The notes below the pieces were generated by a model. That model made no database searches. It saw only the letters and a program-made list of their open reading frames with translations, and was not told the origin of the DNA. 64,000 nt of DNA. Origin: Candidatus Saccharimonadota bacterium (GTDB taxonomy: Bacteria > Patescibacteriota > Saccharimonadia > Saccharimonadales > Saccharimonadaceae). The DNA lies in NCBI GenBank assembly GCA_905372785.1, contig CAJPQG010000004.1:18486-82485 (forward strand), read 5' to 3'. This document shows positions 34,524 through 42,439 of this stretch, piece after piece; positions within the stretch are counted from its first letter, which is position 1; each line of letters starts with the position of its first letter. Made by a program: the position numbers and the translations under genes.

Positions 34524-35240
34524 ATGTCATCATTTGTCACTACAAACCCACAACTTGCATTTAGTGCGGTTGCGGTTGATACGCTGAAGGTGACGGAAGA
34601 AGAAATATCTAAGGACCCAACAAATCAGGACCCACTACGTGGCCAGTCAAGGGAAATTGGTTCAATACCGTTTCTACGCCGGCAGCGGATTCATCTGGCG
34701 TTAGCAGCCAGGTATACTATCAAAAATGGACAGCATAGCGACCATGAATGGTCGAAACCGTTTGAGGAGCATAGTTGTTGCGACATAGCTCTTTCACCTA
34801 AAGAGTGTATCAAGCGGTGTGAGTCTAATCTTGAGCAGTGTGTAGCCACGCTCGATAACTTTGATGATAAAGAGTCTGAGGGTAAACCTGCAGAAGCTAC
34901 TCCGTTGGACGGTCGGTATAGTATCTATACGATTGTTATCCAGCGCAAGTTTTTGCTGGAAGAGCAGCTGTACTATATTGGTACGATATGCGTATATACT
35001 CCTCTTGATAAAGAGAAGCCAGAGCGTATGTCGCTGAATATCGGTTCACTGCATCGGCTATTCATAGACTGGGGTATCAACCGAAAGACTATGCGGTTGA
35101 TGCGTGGCTATTGTGTCGATGAGCTGCATCGATTTGCAGAGCAGCTTGAGATTGATGAGGATCATCAGGCTGCATCCAATCTAAATTGGGAGCCTGATCC
35201 TGAGACAGAAGTACATCTCGTTGATCCACCCCGCTTGTAA
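34524..35240 (+). CDS. Family-E island protein, copy E1
   Basis: A 238-aa soluble protein paralogous to the 35424 product. The N-terminal half is variable. The C-terminal half is shared: DGRYSIYTIVIQ, YYIGTICVYTP, and a helical region (TMRLMRGYCVDELHRFAEQL). Both share the start MSS. No motif of known function, signal peptide or membrane helix was found. It has its own promoter and terminator. Confidence 0.72.
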   Translation: MSSFVTTNPQLAFSAVAVDTLKVTEEEISKDPTNQDPLRGQSREIGSIPFLRRQRIHLALAARYTIKNGQHSDHEWSKPFEEHSCCDIALSPKECIKRCESNLEQCVATLDNFDDKESEGKPAEATPLDGRYSIYTIVIQRKFLLEEQLYYIGTICVYTPLDKEKPERMSLNIGSLHRLFIDWGINRKTMRLMRGYCVDELHRFAEQLEIDEDHQAASNLNWEPDPETEVHLVDPPRL

Positions 35241-35309
35241 GCTGATGGCTGTTCGCGATGTAATAATCGCGACAGGAAAACCTCGCTCTACTAGTGGGGT
35301 TTTTCTGTG
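35237..35309 (+). terminator. Family-E trailer and terminator (copy E1)
   Basis: Hairpin TCGCGAT/ATCGCGA is followed by terminator AAAACCTC/GGGGTTTT (35277-35303) and a T tract. Almost identical to 36153-36225. Confidence 0.85.
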
Positions 35310-35315
35310 AGCAGA

Positions 35316-35423
35316 TTGAGCATTTACCTAATAATGATATAATAAACACATCCCAGAAAGCACCCGGCTTTCTAGGCCAGAGTCGGACAGGCCGACTTGT
35401 TCTTTACGAAATGAGGAAGAGAG
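35316..35423 (+). promoter_or_regulatory. Family-E promoter and leader (copy E2)
   Basis: TTGAGC (35316-35321), a 16-bp spacer and TGA-TATAAT (hexamer 35338-35343). The following 80 nt differ from E1 essentially only in the loop region of the first hairpin. Confidence 0.75.
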
Positions 35424-36095
35424 ATGTCATCAGCTATGACTACTGGCAACGCGCAAGAGTTGGCTCAGATTATTGTGGAATGCGCTAGCAGTGCTAAATA
35501 TTCCGATGATTGCGGTGACAGGAGTAACACGAAAAGGGTAGTTAAGGAATCCTTGTTGCCATTTTATCCCACTGTGACGCTACTGCAGGCGCATATCTGT
35601 AGCTACTCTATTGATAGCAAAGGTCAGCGTGTCCCGCGCGGATGGGCAAGTAGTTTCGTGGAAAAAGCTACTGCTTTGCAATCTAGCGCGCTTCTAGGGC
35701 ATTACAAAAAAGAGCATGAGCAGCGTCTAGCCACATTAAATATTGGAAGCAATTCCACGGAAGAGTCGTACAGGCAACTGCAGACTGTCAGGCCACTTCC
35801 TGGCCGGTATACTATGTATGCCATTGTTGTTGAATATGAGTATTGGTTTGCGCCAGCTAAGATGTATCACGTCGGTACGATTTGTGTATATAGTCCACCT
35901 GAGCGATATGGGGAAAAGCGCATATCGCTTGATATCAGCCCGCTTCAGGAAGTAATCTCAAGCCGCAATATGACTTTCAAACAGGCACGCTCGATAACTG
36001 AAGACTGTATCAGCCAGCTACACTGGTTTGCTGATTTGTTCGATATTGGTCGCACATATCGTGTAGTTGTTAATTCGAAACACGATCATGAATAG
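35424..36095 (+). CDS. Family-E island protein, copy E2
   Basis: A 223-aa paralogue of the 34524 product. Conserved blocks are PGRYTMYAIVVEYEY, YHVGTICVYSPPE and a C-terminal helix (ARSITEDCISQLHWFADLF). The N-terminal 110 residues align poorly. Leader and trailer are almost unchanged relative to E1 while the protein has diverged strongly. Function unknown. Confidence 0.72.
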   Translation: MSSAMTTGNAQELAQIIVECASSAKYSDDCGDRSNTKRVVKESLLPFYPTVTLLQAHICSYSIDSKGQRVPRGWASSFVEKATALQSSALLGHYKKEHEQRLATLNIGSNSTEESYRQLQTVRPLPGRYTMYAIVVEYEYWFAPAKMYHVGTICVYSPPERYGEKRISLDISPLQEVISSRNMTFKQARSITEDCISQLHWFADLFDIGRTYRVVVNSKHDHE

Positions 36096-36152
36096 AATTA
36101 ATAGTAATCATTGGCTGTGATGGCGCTCTATCTCGATAGATTTTACCCACTA

Positions 36153-36225
36153 GTAAGCTGATGGCTGCTCGCGATGTAATAATCGCGACAGGAAAACCTC
36201 GCTCTACTAGTGGGGTTTTTCTGTA
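36153..36225 (+). terminator. Family-E trailer and terminator (copy E2)
   Basis: Same as the E1 trailer, with a single base change near its start: hairpin TCGCGAT/ATCGCGA, terminator AAAACCTC/GGGGTTTT (36193-36219). Confidence 0.85.
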
Positions 36226-36264
36226 ATAAGACCATGATGGGTTATTTCAAGGCGGCAGTGACGA

Positions 36265-36340
36265 TACACTAATAAGTGATCCTACATACAATAGTTATGA
36301 TGTAGGGCAATAGTGTACATGACAACAAAGGAATGATGTG
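36265..36340 (+). promoter_or_regulatory. Leader of cassette I
   Basis: A -10-like TACACT (36265-36270) lacks a clear -35. The leader contains hairpin CCTACAT/ATGTAGG (36281-36306) and AAAGGA (36327-36332) before ATG 36341. An ATG-ATG-TGA triplet (36333-36341) overlaps the start. Confidence 0.45.
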
Positions 36341-36907
36341 ATGGTACAGGATAGCCCCCATACTCCTGAATGGATACATTGGTGTTTTGGTAACCCGCTA
36401 CGGCTGTGGATGAGCAGCTTCGTGACAAGCAGTGAGTCGGTCAGCATGGCGTCAGAGCTTACTGCAGTGTATCAGCCTGGTGGAGGTAGTGTCATCATGC
36501 CTGCTCGCTGTGGTAATGATTTTATTATTACAGGTGGTGATACGTTGCAGCATTCGCGTAATTTTCTACAGGAACAGTTTAACCCGGATAGCGCGACTGT
36601 TGCGCTGAACACAGGAGCCCAACTGTTCGCTATTCGGCAAGTGCTTGAGTATGACCAATCGCCATCCACTCTGCACACGGCTTTTTCGGAGGGAAGGCGG
36701 CCATATATCGGACGGCAGCGTCATTTATTGTATGCACTGCTGTTTGGCGGTACGTTACGGCTGTCTGCCCCTGCAGGCAAACTAACTGATTACCTACAGG
36801 AGCGGATTCCAGATGGTAACTCTGGAGTTGTTGCTGCAGCGGTTGAGCATGTGGCATCTTGGACACAAGCTCTGCGTGTTTGCACTGGCCGTGGCATAGG
36901 CAGGTAA
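36341..36907 (+). CDS. Hypothetical protein, island cassette I
   Basis: A 188-aa protein (MVQDSPHTPEWIHW start) with a Trp-rich N-terminus, a central region around GGDTLQHSRNFLQEQF and a Gly/Arg-rich end. The ATG at 36341 is preferred to the GTG just before it because AAAGGA is 8 nt upstream. No known domain or signal is visible. It is the last cassette before the housekeeping genes resume. Confidence 0.65.
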   Translation: MVQDSPHTPEWIHWCFGNPLRLWMSSFVTSSESVSMASELTAVYQPGGGSVIMPARCGNDFIITGGDTLQHSRNFLQEQFNPDSATVALNTGAQLFAIRQVLEYDQSPSTLHTAFSEGRRPYIGRQRHLLYALLFGGTLRLSAPAGKLTDYLQERIPDGNSGVVAAAVEHVASWTQALRVCTGRGIGR

Positions 36908-36980
36908 CCATCGGTATGTTCCTAATGTATACCATGTGTGTTTACCCCGCGCCTGTTCTGGTGCCTCTGCTATATGTGCA

Positions 36981-37019
36981 TAGAAGGCCCAGCGTGATTT
37001 GCGCGGGGCCTTCTATTTG
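36981..37019 (+). terminator. Terminator of cassette I
   Basis: TAGAAGGCCC (36981-36990) and GGGCCTTCTA (37006-37015) are a perfect 10-bp stem, followed by a short T-rich stretch. Confidence 0.8.
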
Positions 37020-37031
37020 CTAGGGTGTTAT

Positions 37032-37060
37032 TTTACCTTGTATACCAAGCATGGTATACT
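37032..37060 (+). promoter_or_regulatory. Promoter of the 37072 gene
   Basis: TTTACC (37032-37037), a 17-bp spacer and extended -10 TGG-TATACT (hexamer 37055-37060). The ATG lies 11 nt after the -10, so only about 5 nt of leader. Confidence 0.65.
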
Positions 37061-37071
37061 ATATGGTATAT

Positions 37072-38118
37072 ATGTCAACACGTAGCTGGATTACTCTTAT
37101 CACATTAGCCCTGCTTGGGGCTGTTATATACTTTGGCCGCCACGAACTGCTGAAGGCTTGGCAGTTAATGGGGCAGGTAAATTTGTGGGTGCTTGCGGTT
37201 ATGGTGCCAGTGCAGATTGCGAGTTATTATGCGGTCGGTGCGGTTAGTTTTTCATATTTGCGCAAAAAGGGCAACTTGGATCACATGTCGCAACTAGGTA
37301 TGACACGATTGAGCTTGGAGCTAAATTTTGTGAATCATATTTTACCAAGTGGTGGGCTAGCCGGATTTTCGTATTGGGCATGGATTTTAAAGCATCACGG
37401 CGTGAGCGGCGCCCGAGCCACGATGAGCCAAGTGGTGCGGTTTTTACTAACCTTTGTTGGTTTTGCAGTAATGGCCATAGCGGCATTTGTTGTTTTACTA
37501 CTCAATGGTTCTATGGATCGCATGATCGGCATTATTACAATTGGGCTGGTTATATTCCTGCTGGGCTTAATGTTTGGTGGGCAGTTTTTGATTAAAGATC
37601 GTCAGCGACTGGAGCGATTCTCGCAGTGGCTAGCAGCGGTGAGCAATGGATTTGTGCGCATTGTAACGTTTGGGCGTAAGCGCCAGTCGGTGCAGGCAGT
37701 TAATTTGCGCAACTTTTTTATGGAATTCCACGATGATTATGAAGAAATTATGCAAGATCGTAAGATTTTATGGGGGCCATTTTTATGGACCTTGCTAGCC
37801 AACGCTTGCGACGTTGCGCTGTTGTTTGTGGCGTTCTGGGCCCTTGGCATCGTGGTGGATCCGGCTATTTTGGTGGTCGCTTTTGGCGTCTCGAGTGTGG
37901 TTAGTATCGTGTCTGTTACTCCTGGTGGAACGGGTGTATACGAAGCAGCGATGGTGGCAGTATTGGCAGCCGGTGGTGTCGGTCAGTCGCAGGCGATTGC
38001 CGGCACACTGCTAGCGCGCGTCACGCTATTACTCGGCACTATTATCTTTGGCTATGTATTTTACCAAATGAGTATCGTTAAATATGGAAAATCAACCGGC
38101 CAACGCCCTACACGTTAG
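37072..38118 (+). CDS. LPG-synthase-like (UPF0104/YbhN) polytopic membrane protein
   Basis: A 348-aa protein of seven to eight membrane helices resembling the membrane half of lysylphosphatidylglycerol synthase/flippase (MprF). Family-typical segments are NHILPSGGLAGFSYW and VSVTPGGTGVYEAAMVAVL. No aminoacyl-transferase domain is attached, so a lipid-translocation or lipid-glycan role is more likely; this is inference from the family. ATG 37072 is chosen by promoter position. It overlaps xseA by 35 nt. Confidence 0.82.
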   Translation: MSTRSWITLITLALLGAVIYFGRHELLKAWQLMGQVNLWVLAVMVPVQIASYYAVGAVSFSYLRKKGNLDHMSQLGMTRLSLELNFVNHILPSGGLAGFSYWAWILKHHGVSGARATMSQVVRFLLTFVGFAVMAIAAFVVLLLNGSMDRMIGIITIGLVIFLLGLMFGGQFLIKDRQRLERFSQWLAAVSNGFVRIVTFGRKRQSVQAVNLRNFFMEFHDDYEEIMQDRKILWGPFLWTLLANACDVALLFVAFWALGIVVDPAILVVAFGVSSVVSIVSVTPGGTGVYEAAMVAVLAAGGVGQSQAIAGTLLARVTLLLGTIIFGYVFYQMSIVKYGKSTGQRPTR

Positions 38119-39184
38119 TGATTTTATCGCTATCATGAATGATACCCTAGCGGTGGGTGTCGGGCAGGTATACATTGAAGGGGAGATTGCGCACTACACA
38201 GTGCAGCGGGGTAAGTTTGTCTTTTTTGATCTGAAGGATGAGGGCGGTAGCCTGCAGTGTTTTATGATGCTTTTTTGGCAACATACACGGCTAGAGGATG
38301 GTATGAACGTGCGAGTGGCTGTTCGGCCACAGCTAACGGATAAAGGTAAATTCAGCCTCACAGTAGACGCAGTGCAGCCACTAGGGGTGGGTAGTGTGCA
38401 GCGGCAGTTTGAACTGCTCCGTACCGAGCTGCAGGCTGAGGGACTATTTGACCCAAGCCGTAAGCGTCCATTGCCAGTGTGGCCAAAGCGCATAGCGGTG
38501 ATTACCAGCGCGCAAGCAGCTGGGTACCATGATTTTATGTCGATTATTCGCCAGCAAGGGGTCGCTGTGGCTATCACAGTGCACGATGTAGCAGTGCAGG
38601 GCGCTCACGCCGCAGAAGAGATGGTGCGTGCACTGCAGCAGGTAAACGCTGAGGCTAGCCCTGCAGAGGCTGTTATATTGCTGCGAGGGGGTGGCAGCCG
38701 TGATGATCTTGCTGCATTTGATGATGAGCAGCTGGTGCGTGCGATCGCTGCCAGCCGTGTGCCAATCGCTACTGCAATTGGCCACGAGGTAGATACGACT
38801 CTTGCCGATGAAGCTGCTGATCGGCGTTTTGCGACGCCAAGTCATGCTGCTGCGCATATTGTGCCGCAGCGGAGTGCGCTGCGGCAGCAGGTTACATGGA
38901 TGCAGCGGTCGATTGCGAGCGATTATAGCGCGCTACTCAATGCTTCTTCACAGGCAGCTGAGCGGTTGCAGCAGGGTATTGCTGCTCAGCTACGCGGCAA
39001 TATTGTGGTGGCTCAGCAGCGAACGACTGCGTTAGCCCAGGTGATTCGGTCGTATAGTCCAGCGACAGTTTTAGCGCGTGGGTATGCGATAGTGCACGGC
39101 ACTATGGAGCCTGGTGGCAAGCTCGTGATCGAAACAGATACGGCACAAATAACAGCGAAGGTAGAGACATATGAGCAAAAATAA
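38084..39184 (+). CDS. xseA: Exodeoxyribonuclease VII large subunit
   Basis: The nuclease subunit degrades single-stranded DNA. The N-terminal OB fold (VGQVYIEGEIAHYTVQRGKFVFFDLKD region) and the catalytic domain with RGGGSRDDLAAFDDEQL and AIGHEVDTTLADEAADRRFATPS are intact. At 366 aa it is shorter than the 450-aa E. coli protein because the C-terminal coiled region is reduced. It overlaps both neighbours, pointing to translational coupling with xseB. Confidence 0.93.
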   Translation: MENQPANALHVSDFIAIMNDTLAVGVGQVYIEGEIAHYTVQRGKFVFFDLKDEGGSLQCFMMLFWQHTRLEDGMNVRVAVRPQLTDKGKFSLTVDAVQPLGVGSVQRQFELLRTELQAEGLFDPSRKRPLPVWPKRIAVITSAQAAGYHDFMSIIRQQGVAVAITVHDVAVQGAHAAEEMVRALQQVNAEASPAEAVILLRGGGSRDDLAAFDDEQLVRAIAASRVPIATAIGHEVDTTLADEAADRRFATPSHAAAHIVPQRSALRQQVTWMQRSIASDYSALLNASSQAAERLQQGIAAQLRGNIVVAQQRTTALAQVIRSYSPATVLARGYAIVHGTMEPGGKLVIETDTAQITAKVETYEQK

Positions 39185-39413
39185 GCAAACGATAGACGAT
39201 AAAATGCAGCGCTTGCAGGAGCTGGCGGATTGGTTTGAGGCTGCTTCGGCGCCACAGTTAGAGGAAGCGCAGCAGCGGTATGAAGAAGCGTCGTTGCTGG
39301 CGCAAGAGATTCAAGATGAACTTGCGGCGATGCAACAATGCGTAACTATACATACCGCTAAAGCACCCACAAGCGAGGCAGCCGTACCCACCGAGGAGGA
39401 AGAGAGCCAATAA
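39171..39413 (+). CDS. xseB: Exodeoxyribonuclease VII small subunit
   Basis: An 80-aa helical protein that wraps the XseA coils. It overlaps xseA by 14 nt and shows the short two-helix form (MQRLQELADWFEAASAP, then LEEAQQRYEEASLLAQEIQ). The Pro/Thr/Glu-rich tail is not conserved in the family. The identification rests mainly on position and helical pattern. Confidence 0.82.
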   Translation: MSKNKQTIDDKMQRLQELADWFEAASAPQLEEAQQRYEEASLLAQEIQDELAAMQQCVTIHTAKAPTSEAAVPTEEEESQ

Positions 39414-39940
39414 TGGAGCTAGTAATAGTAATCGTTGGCGTCGTGCTAGGTGTATTTTTGCTTAGTGCGCTTACCGGGGCGCCATATGTGCCAACCCTTC
39501 GTAAAGACAGCCAGCGTGTCTTTCGTGAGGTGCTACGCAGCGATGATGTGCTAGTAGACATCGGCAGTGGCGATGGTGCAGCAATGGTGGCGGCGCTGGA
39601 AGCTGGCGTGCAGCGCGCAGTAGGGTATGAGATTAACCCGATGCTGTGCGCTATCTCGCGGCTACGTTTGTGGCGATTGCGGCGTCGGCTACGGCCCGAG
39701 CAGCGTAGCAGCGTATATTGGCGCAACGCCTGGCAGGTGACCTTTCCACCAGATACAACGGTGTTTTATGCCTTCACCGTTGCGCGAGATGCCCAGCGGC
39801 TACATAGCCTGGTGCAGCAGTTTGCAACCCAGCACCGGCGCACAGTACGCCTTATTAGCTATGGGTTTGCCATGCCCGGCCGAGAAGGGAAATTGGTTGG
39901 TCCGATGTGGATATATGAAGTTACGCCGCAAGCTCAGTAG
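39413..39940 (+). CDS. SAM-dependent methyltransferase with N-terminal membrane anchor
   Basis: A 175-aa protein with an N-terminal hydrophobic helix (ELVIVIVGVVLGVFLLSAL) and a class I methyltransferase core. Motif I is VDIGSGDGAAMVAALEAG, and GYEINPMLCAISRLRLW supplies the acidic residue for the SAM ribose. The fold is short and resembles small membrane-linked methyltransferases of the Rossmann type found in Patescibacteria. It starts at the last base of the xseB stop (TAATG). Substrate unknown. Confidence 0.75.
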   Translation: MELVIVIVGVVLGVFLLSALTGAPYVPTLRKDSQRVFREVLRSDDVLVDIGSGDGAAMVAALEAGVQRAVGYEINPMLCAISRLRLWRLRRRLRPEQRSSVYWRNAWQVTFPPDTTVFYAFTVARDAQRLHSLVQQFATQHRRTVRLISYGFAMPGREGKLVGPMWIYEVTPQAQ

Positions 39941-40020
39941 CCCTTATGGTAGTCTTTTAATGGTAGCAGCGGTACAATAGCAGTAACTATAGCGTAATAA
40001 AGAAAGGAGCACAGCAGCAC

Positions 40021-40557
40021 ATGGCAAAGCAGAAGAAACAAACGACTTCAGGTGGCCGAGCACCGCGACCGCTATTAATGGCCGCTATTGGCGTGCTAGC
40101 CGGTATTTTCTCTGGGATTGTTAAGTTTGGGTGGGAGGTGCCATTTCCCCCGCGCACGCCAGAGCGTAATATGACAAATCCGCCACAGGCGCTACTTGAA
40201 CTGTTTGGTCTTCCGCCCGACGTAACGCATCAAACATACAGCTGGCTTGGTAATGATTTGCCGTGGATGAGCTTTATGATTCACTTTGCTTTTGCTATTT
40301 TCTTTGGCGTGCTGTACTGCATTATTGCGGAGTATTGGCCAAAAATTACACTATGGCAGGGAATGGCTTTTGGTATTGGTGTTGATATCGCTCTGCACGT
40401 CATCATTATGCCACTGATGGGCATTGTGCCTGCGCCGTGGCTGCAGCCTTCGGGCGAGCTTATTTCTGAGCTGTTTGGTCATATGATTTGGCTATGGTCT
40501 ATTGAGCTGGTACGTCATGATCTACGTAGCCGCGCCTTGCCGCGTGCTAAGTCGTAA
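40021..40557 (+). CDS. YagU-family (DUF1440) inner-membrane protein
   Basis: A 178-aa protein with about four membrane helices and the family-typical GIVKFGWEVPFPPRTPERN segment and PPDVTHQTYSWLGND region. YagU in E. coli has been linked to acid resistance, but its biochemical role is unclear. AAAGGAG precedes the start and TACAAT (39973-39978) could serve as -10. It has a polar Arg/Lys-rich start. Confidence 0.78.
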   Translation: MAKQKKQTTSGGRAPRPLLMAAIGVLAGIFSGIVKFGWEVPFPPRTPERNMTNPPQALLELFGLPPDVTHQTYSWLGNDLPWMSFMIHFAFAIFFGVLYCIIAEYWPKITLWQGMAFGIGVDIALHVIIMPLMGIVPAPWLQPSGELISELFGHMIWLWSIELVRHDLRSRALPRAKS

Positions 40558-40569
40558 GTACGCGCTTGC

Positions 40570-40598
40570 TTTACAAGGTGCTTATGCATCCGTATAAT
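40570..40598 (+). promoter_or_regulatory. Promoter, leaderless placement
   Basis: TTTACA (40570-40575), a 17-bp spacer and TATAAT (40593-40598), then seven nucleotides to ATG 40606. This is one of the cleanest leaderless cases in the window. Confidence 0.75.
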
Positions 40599-40605
40599 AG
40601 GCGGT

Positions 40606-41268
40606 ATGAAGCATAACATACACACACACGAATCTGGTGCGGTGAATGGCTGGGTGGTCACGGCAATTGCCTTTATTTTCTTGTTTCTTGCAGCTGCCGG
40701 CTTAGCAGTTTGGGCACTAATGGAATATGGAGGCCTAAAGAGCACGTTTGATAATCAGGTTAACCTCAAGTCAGCCGAGGCTGCCAAGAAACAATCTGAT
40801 GAAGATGAAAAGAAATTTGCCGAGCGTGAAAAGCAGCCGTATACACAATTCGCCAGTCCTGATGAGTTCGGTCGGGTGACATTCCGTTATCCAAAGACCT
40901 GGAGTGTGTATGAGGATGACACTGGTAAAAATGGCCGTTCAGATTATAAGGCCTATCTCAACCCTGGTGTCGTGCCTCCGGTAAATGGAAATAATCGGTA
41001 TGCTGTGCGTGTAGAGGTGCTTAACCAAAACATCGACCAAATTACCAAGCAGTACCAGGCATTGGTGGAGAAGGGCACACTAAAGGTTACGAATAAGGAA
41101 GTAAATGGTAATGCAGCTTTGCAGTATGAAGGTGCGTTCACTGATAAGTTGCGCGGTTTGGTGACCCTGATGAAGGTGCGAGATAAAACCATTCGTATTA
41201 GTACCGATGCTGAATCATTCAAGCCGGACTACGACGAGATCATTAAGACGGTTCAGTTCAACACTTAG
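40606..41268 (+). CDS. Membrane-anchored extracytoplasmic protein, PsbP-like
   Basis: A 220-aa protein with one N-terminal membrane anchor (VVTAIAFIFLFLAAAGLAVWAL), a charged linker (KKQSDEDEKKFAEREKQ) and a C-terminal domain beginning GRVTFRYPKTWSVYEDD. The YPKxW pattern and following strands resemble PsbP-like domains common in Gram-positive and Patescibacteria surface proteins. No lipobox is seen. The function is unknown. Confidence 0.7.
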   Translation: MKHNIHTHESGAVNGWVVTAIAFIFLFLAAAGLAVWALMEYGGLKSTFDNQVNLKSAEAAKKQSDEDEKKFAEREKQPYTQFASPDEFGRVTFRYPKTWSVYEDDTGKNGRSDYKAYLNPGVVPPVNGNNRYAVRVEVLNQNIDQITKQYQALVEKGTLKVTNKEVNGNAALQYEGAFTDKLRGLVTLMKVRDKTIRISTDAESFKPDYDEIIKTVQFNT

Positions 41269-41303
41269 AACAAGCCGCACTACTACAAAAAATCCTGTCG
41301 ATT

Positions 41304-41312
41304 TGTTACACT
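41304..41312 (+). promoter_or_regulatory. Extended -10 promoter, leaderless placement
   Basis: TGT-TACACT (hexamer 41307-41312) ends seven nucleotides before ATG 41320. Confidence 0.6.
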
Positions 41313-41319
41313 AGGGGTA

Positions 41320-41946
41320 ATGAATCGGGAGGATTTTTTACTTCAGCTGAATGAGGTGGCAGCTGATTTGCAGCAGCCATTAAGTATTATTCGGCAGCTA
41401 TCGCTCGCTACCAAGCAGAACACTGACACTGCAACGCAAGAGCATCAGCAAAAAATTCAGCTTACTGCTGAATACGCAATGCGGCTGGCTGCTAATTTAG
41501 CGCTCATGCGGAGCAATATGGAGCAGCTATTTCCGCTAGAGACGGTCAATATTCAGCAAGTGTGCCAAGCTAGTGTAGAATTAGTGCACCCGTATGCCCG
41601 GCAACGGGGCGCCACGGTGCATATTCGGCGCAAGCGGCCTGTACCGCTGGTGGTGGCAAATCGTGATTTACTGCAGCGGCTAATGGCCTCGCTGATTGAT
41701 ACGCAAATTGCTGGCGGGGCACAGCAGGTTTTTTTGGAGCTACACCAGCGTGGCGGCCAAGGCGTGCAGGTGTCAGTGCGGAGTAATGTAATATACACAA
41801 CGCTGTATGGTGGCGCTGGTAACCTAGTGGCTCGTGAGTTTTGTGGGGCGATGCAGCTTTCTTTGCGCCAAGTGCGGCATCGCACTGGCGAACGTAGCAC
41901 ACTGATTGAGGCGCCCGTGTCTCAGCAGCTACCTCTAGTAGGGTAG
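41320..41946 (+). CDS. Degenerate histidine-kinase-like protein
   Basis: A 208-aa cytoplasmic protein. The N-terminus looks like a HisKA dimerisation helix (EVAADLQQPLSIIRQLSL), but the position of the phospho-histidine is a glutamine. A second helix and an ATPase-like region (NRDLLQRLMASLIDTQIA, resembling an N box with the key Asn missing) follow, with no clear G boxes. It therefore probably cannot act as a kinase. It precedes a receiver-like gene by 7 nt, as in two-component operons. It is a remote call based on pattern. Confidence 0.5.
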   Translation: MNREDFLLQLNEVAADLQQPLSIIRQLSLATKQNTDTATQEHQQKIQLTAEYAMRLAANLALMRSNMEQLFPLETVNIQQVCQASVELVHPYARQRGATVHIRRKRPVPLVVANRDLLQRLMASLIDTQIAGGAQQVFLELHQRGGQGVQVSVRSNVIYTTLYGGAGNLVAREFCGAMQLSLRQVRHRTGERSTLIEAPVSQQLPLVG

Positions 41947-41953
41947 GGGGTAC

Positions 41954-42439
41954 ATGATGCGTTACGCGTTACTCATTGATGAAGATAATTGGCGAGCTGA
42001 AGCAATCGCTAGTGGATTAAAATCACACCTAGAGGCTGCAGAAATCATTGTCGTTAGCACACCAGTTCAGGCAATGACCTATGTCGATGACCACGAGCAA
42101 TTGCCAAGTGTTATTGTGGCAAAAGCAACATTTAACCGAAGCACGACCATCATCAACTTACTGAATGAGCTGCAGTCGTATATCGATACTGCCGCAATAC
42201 CGGTGGTGCTATATATGCAGCAGCCACAGCAACTGCCGACGGAGATTCGGCCGTTTTACCATATTACCGAGGTATTTGATGAGCAGACAATGACACCGCA
42301 GCAGCTCGCACGCGCTGCGACATTGGCTCAGCAGCAGGCCACGCAGTGGTTGGCGCAGTCGCCATACGGGCGAGTGGGTAACATTCAGGATAGCGGCAAA
42401 ACACATGTGGAAGAAGCTGCAGGGGCCGACCATGAGTAG
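41954..42439 (+). CDS. Degenerate response-regulator receiver-like protein
   Basis: A 161-aa protein with a receiver-style start (YALLIDEDNWRAEAIASGL) whose acidic pair is kept. The strand that normally ends in the phosphorylated Asp reads SVIVAKATF, with no Asp, and no conserved lysine follows at strand 5. There is no DNA-binding output domain. The preceding gene looks like a degenerate kinase partner, so both probably work, if at all, by protein contact. Ribosome-binding site GGGGG lies before ATG 41954. Confidence 0.5.
   Translation: MMRYALLIDEDNWRAEAIASGLKSHLEAAEIIVVSTPVQAMTYVDDHEQLPSVIVAKATFNRSTTIINLLNELQSYIDTAAIPVVLYMQQPQQLPTEIRPFYHITEVFDEQTMTPQQLARAATLAQQQATQWLAQSPYGRVGNIQDSGKTHVEEAAGADHE

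Noticed and set aside
27403..37019. Integron cassette array or CRISPR array
   Set aside because: There is no integrase gene, and the recurring elements are not att sites at uniform ORF boundaries: they are promoter-leader and terminator-trailer sequences in at least three unrelated families. Repeats are too few and too far apart for CRISPR.
27403..37019. Prophage or transposon
   Set aside because: No integrase, transposase, terminase, capsid or portal-like protein is encoded, and no terminal inverted repeats were found.
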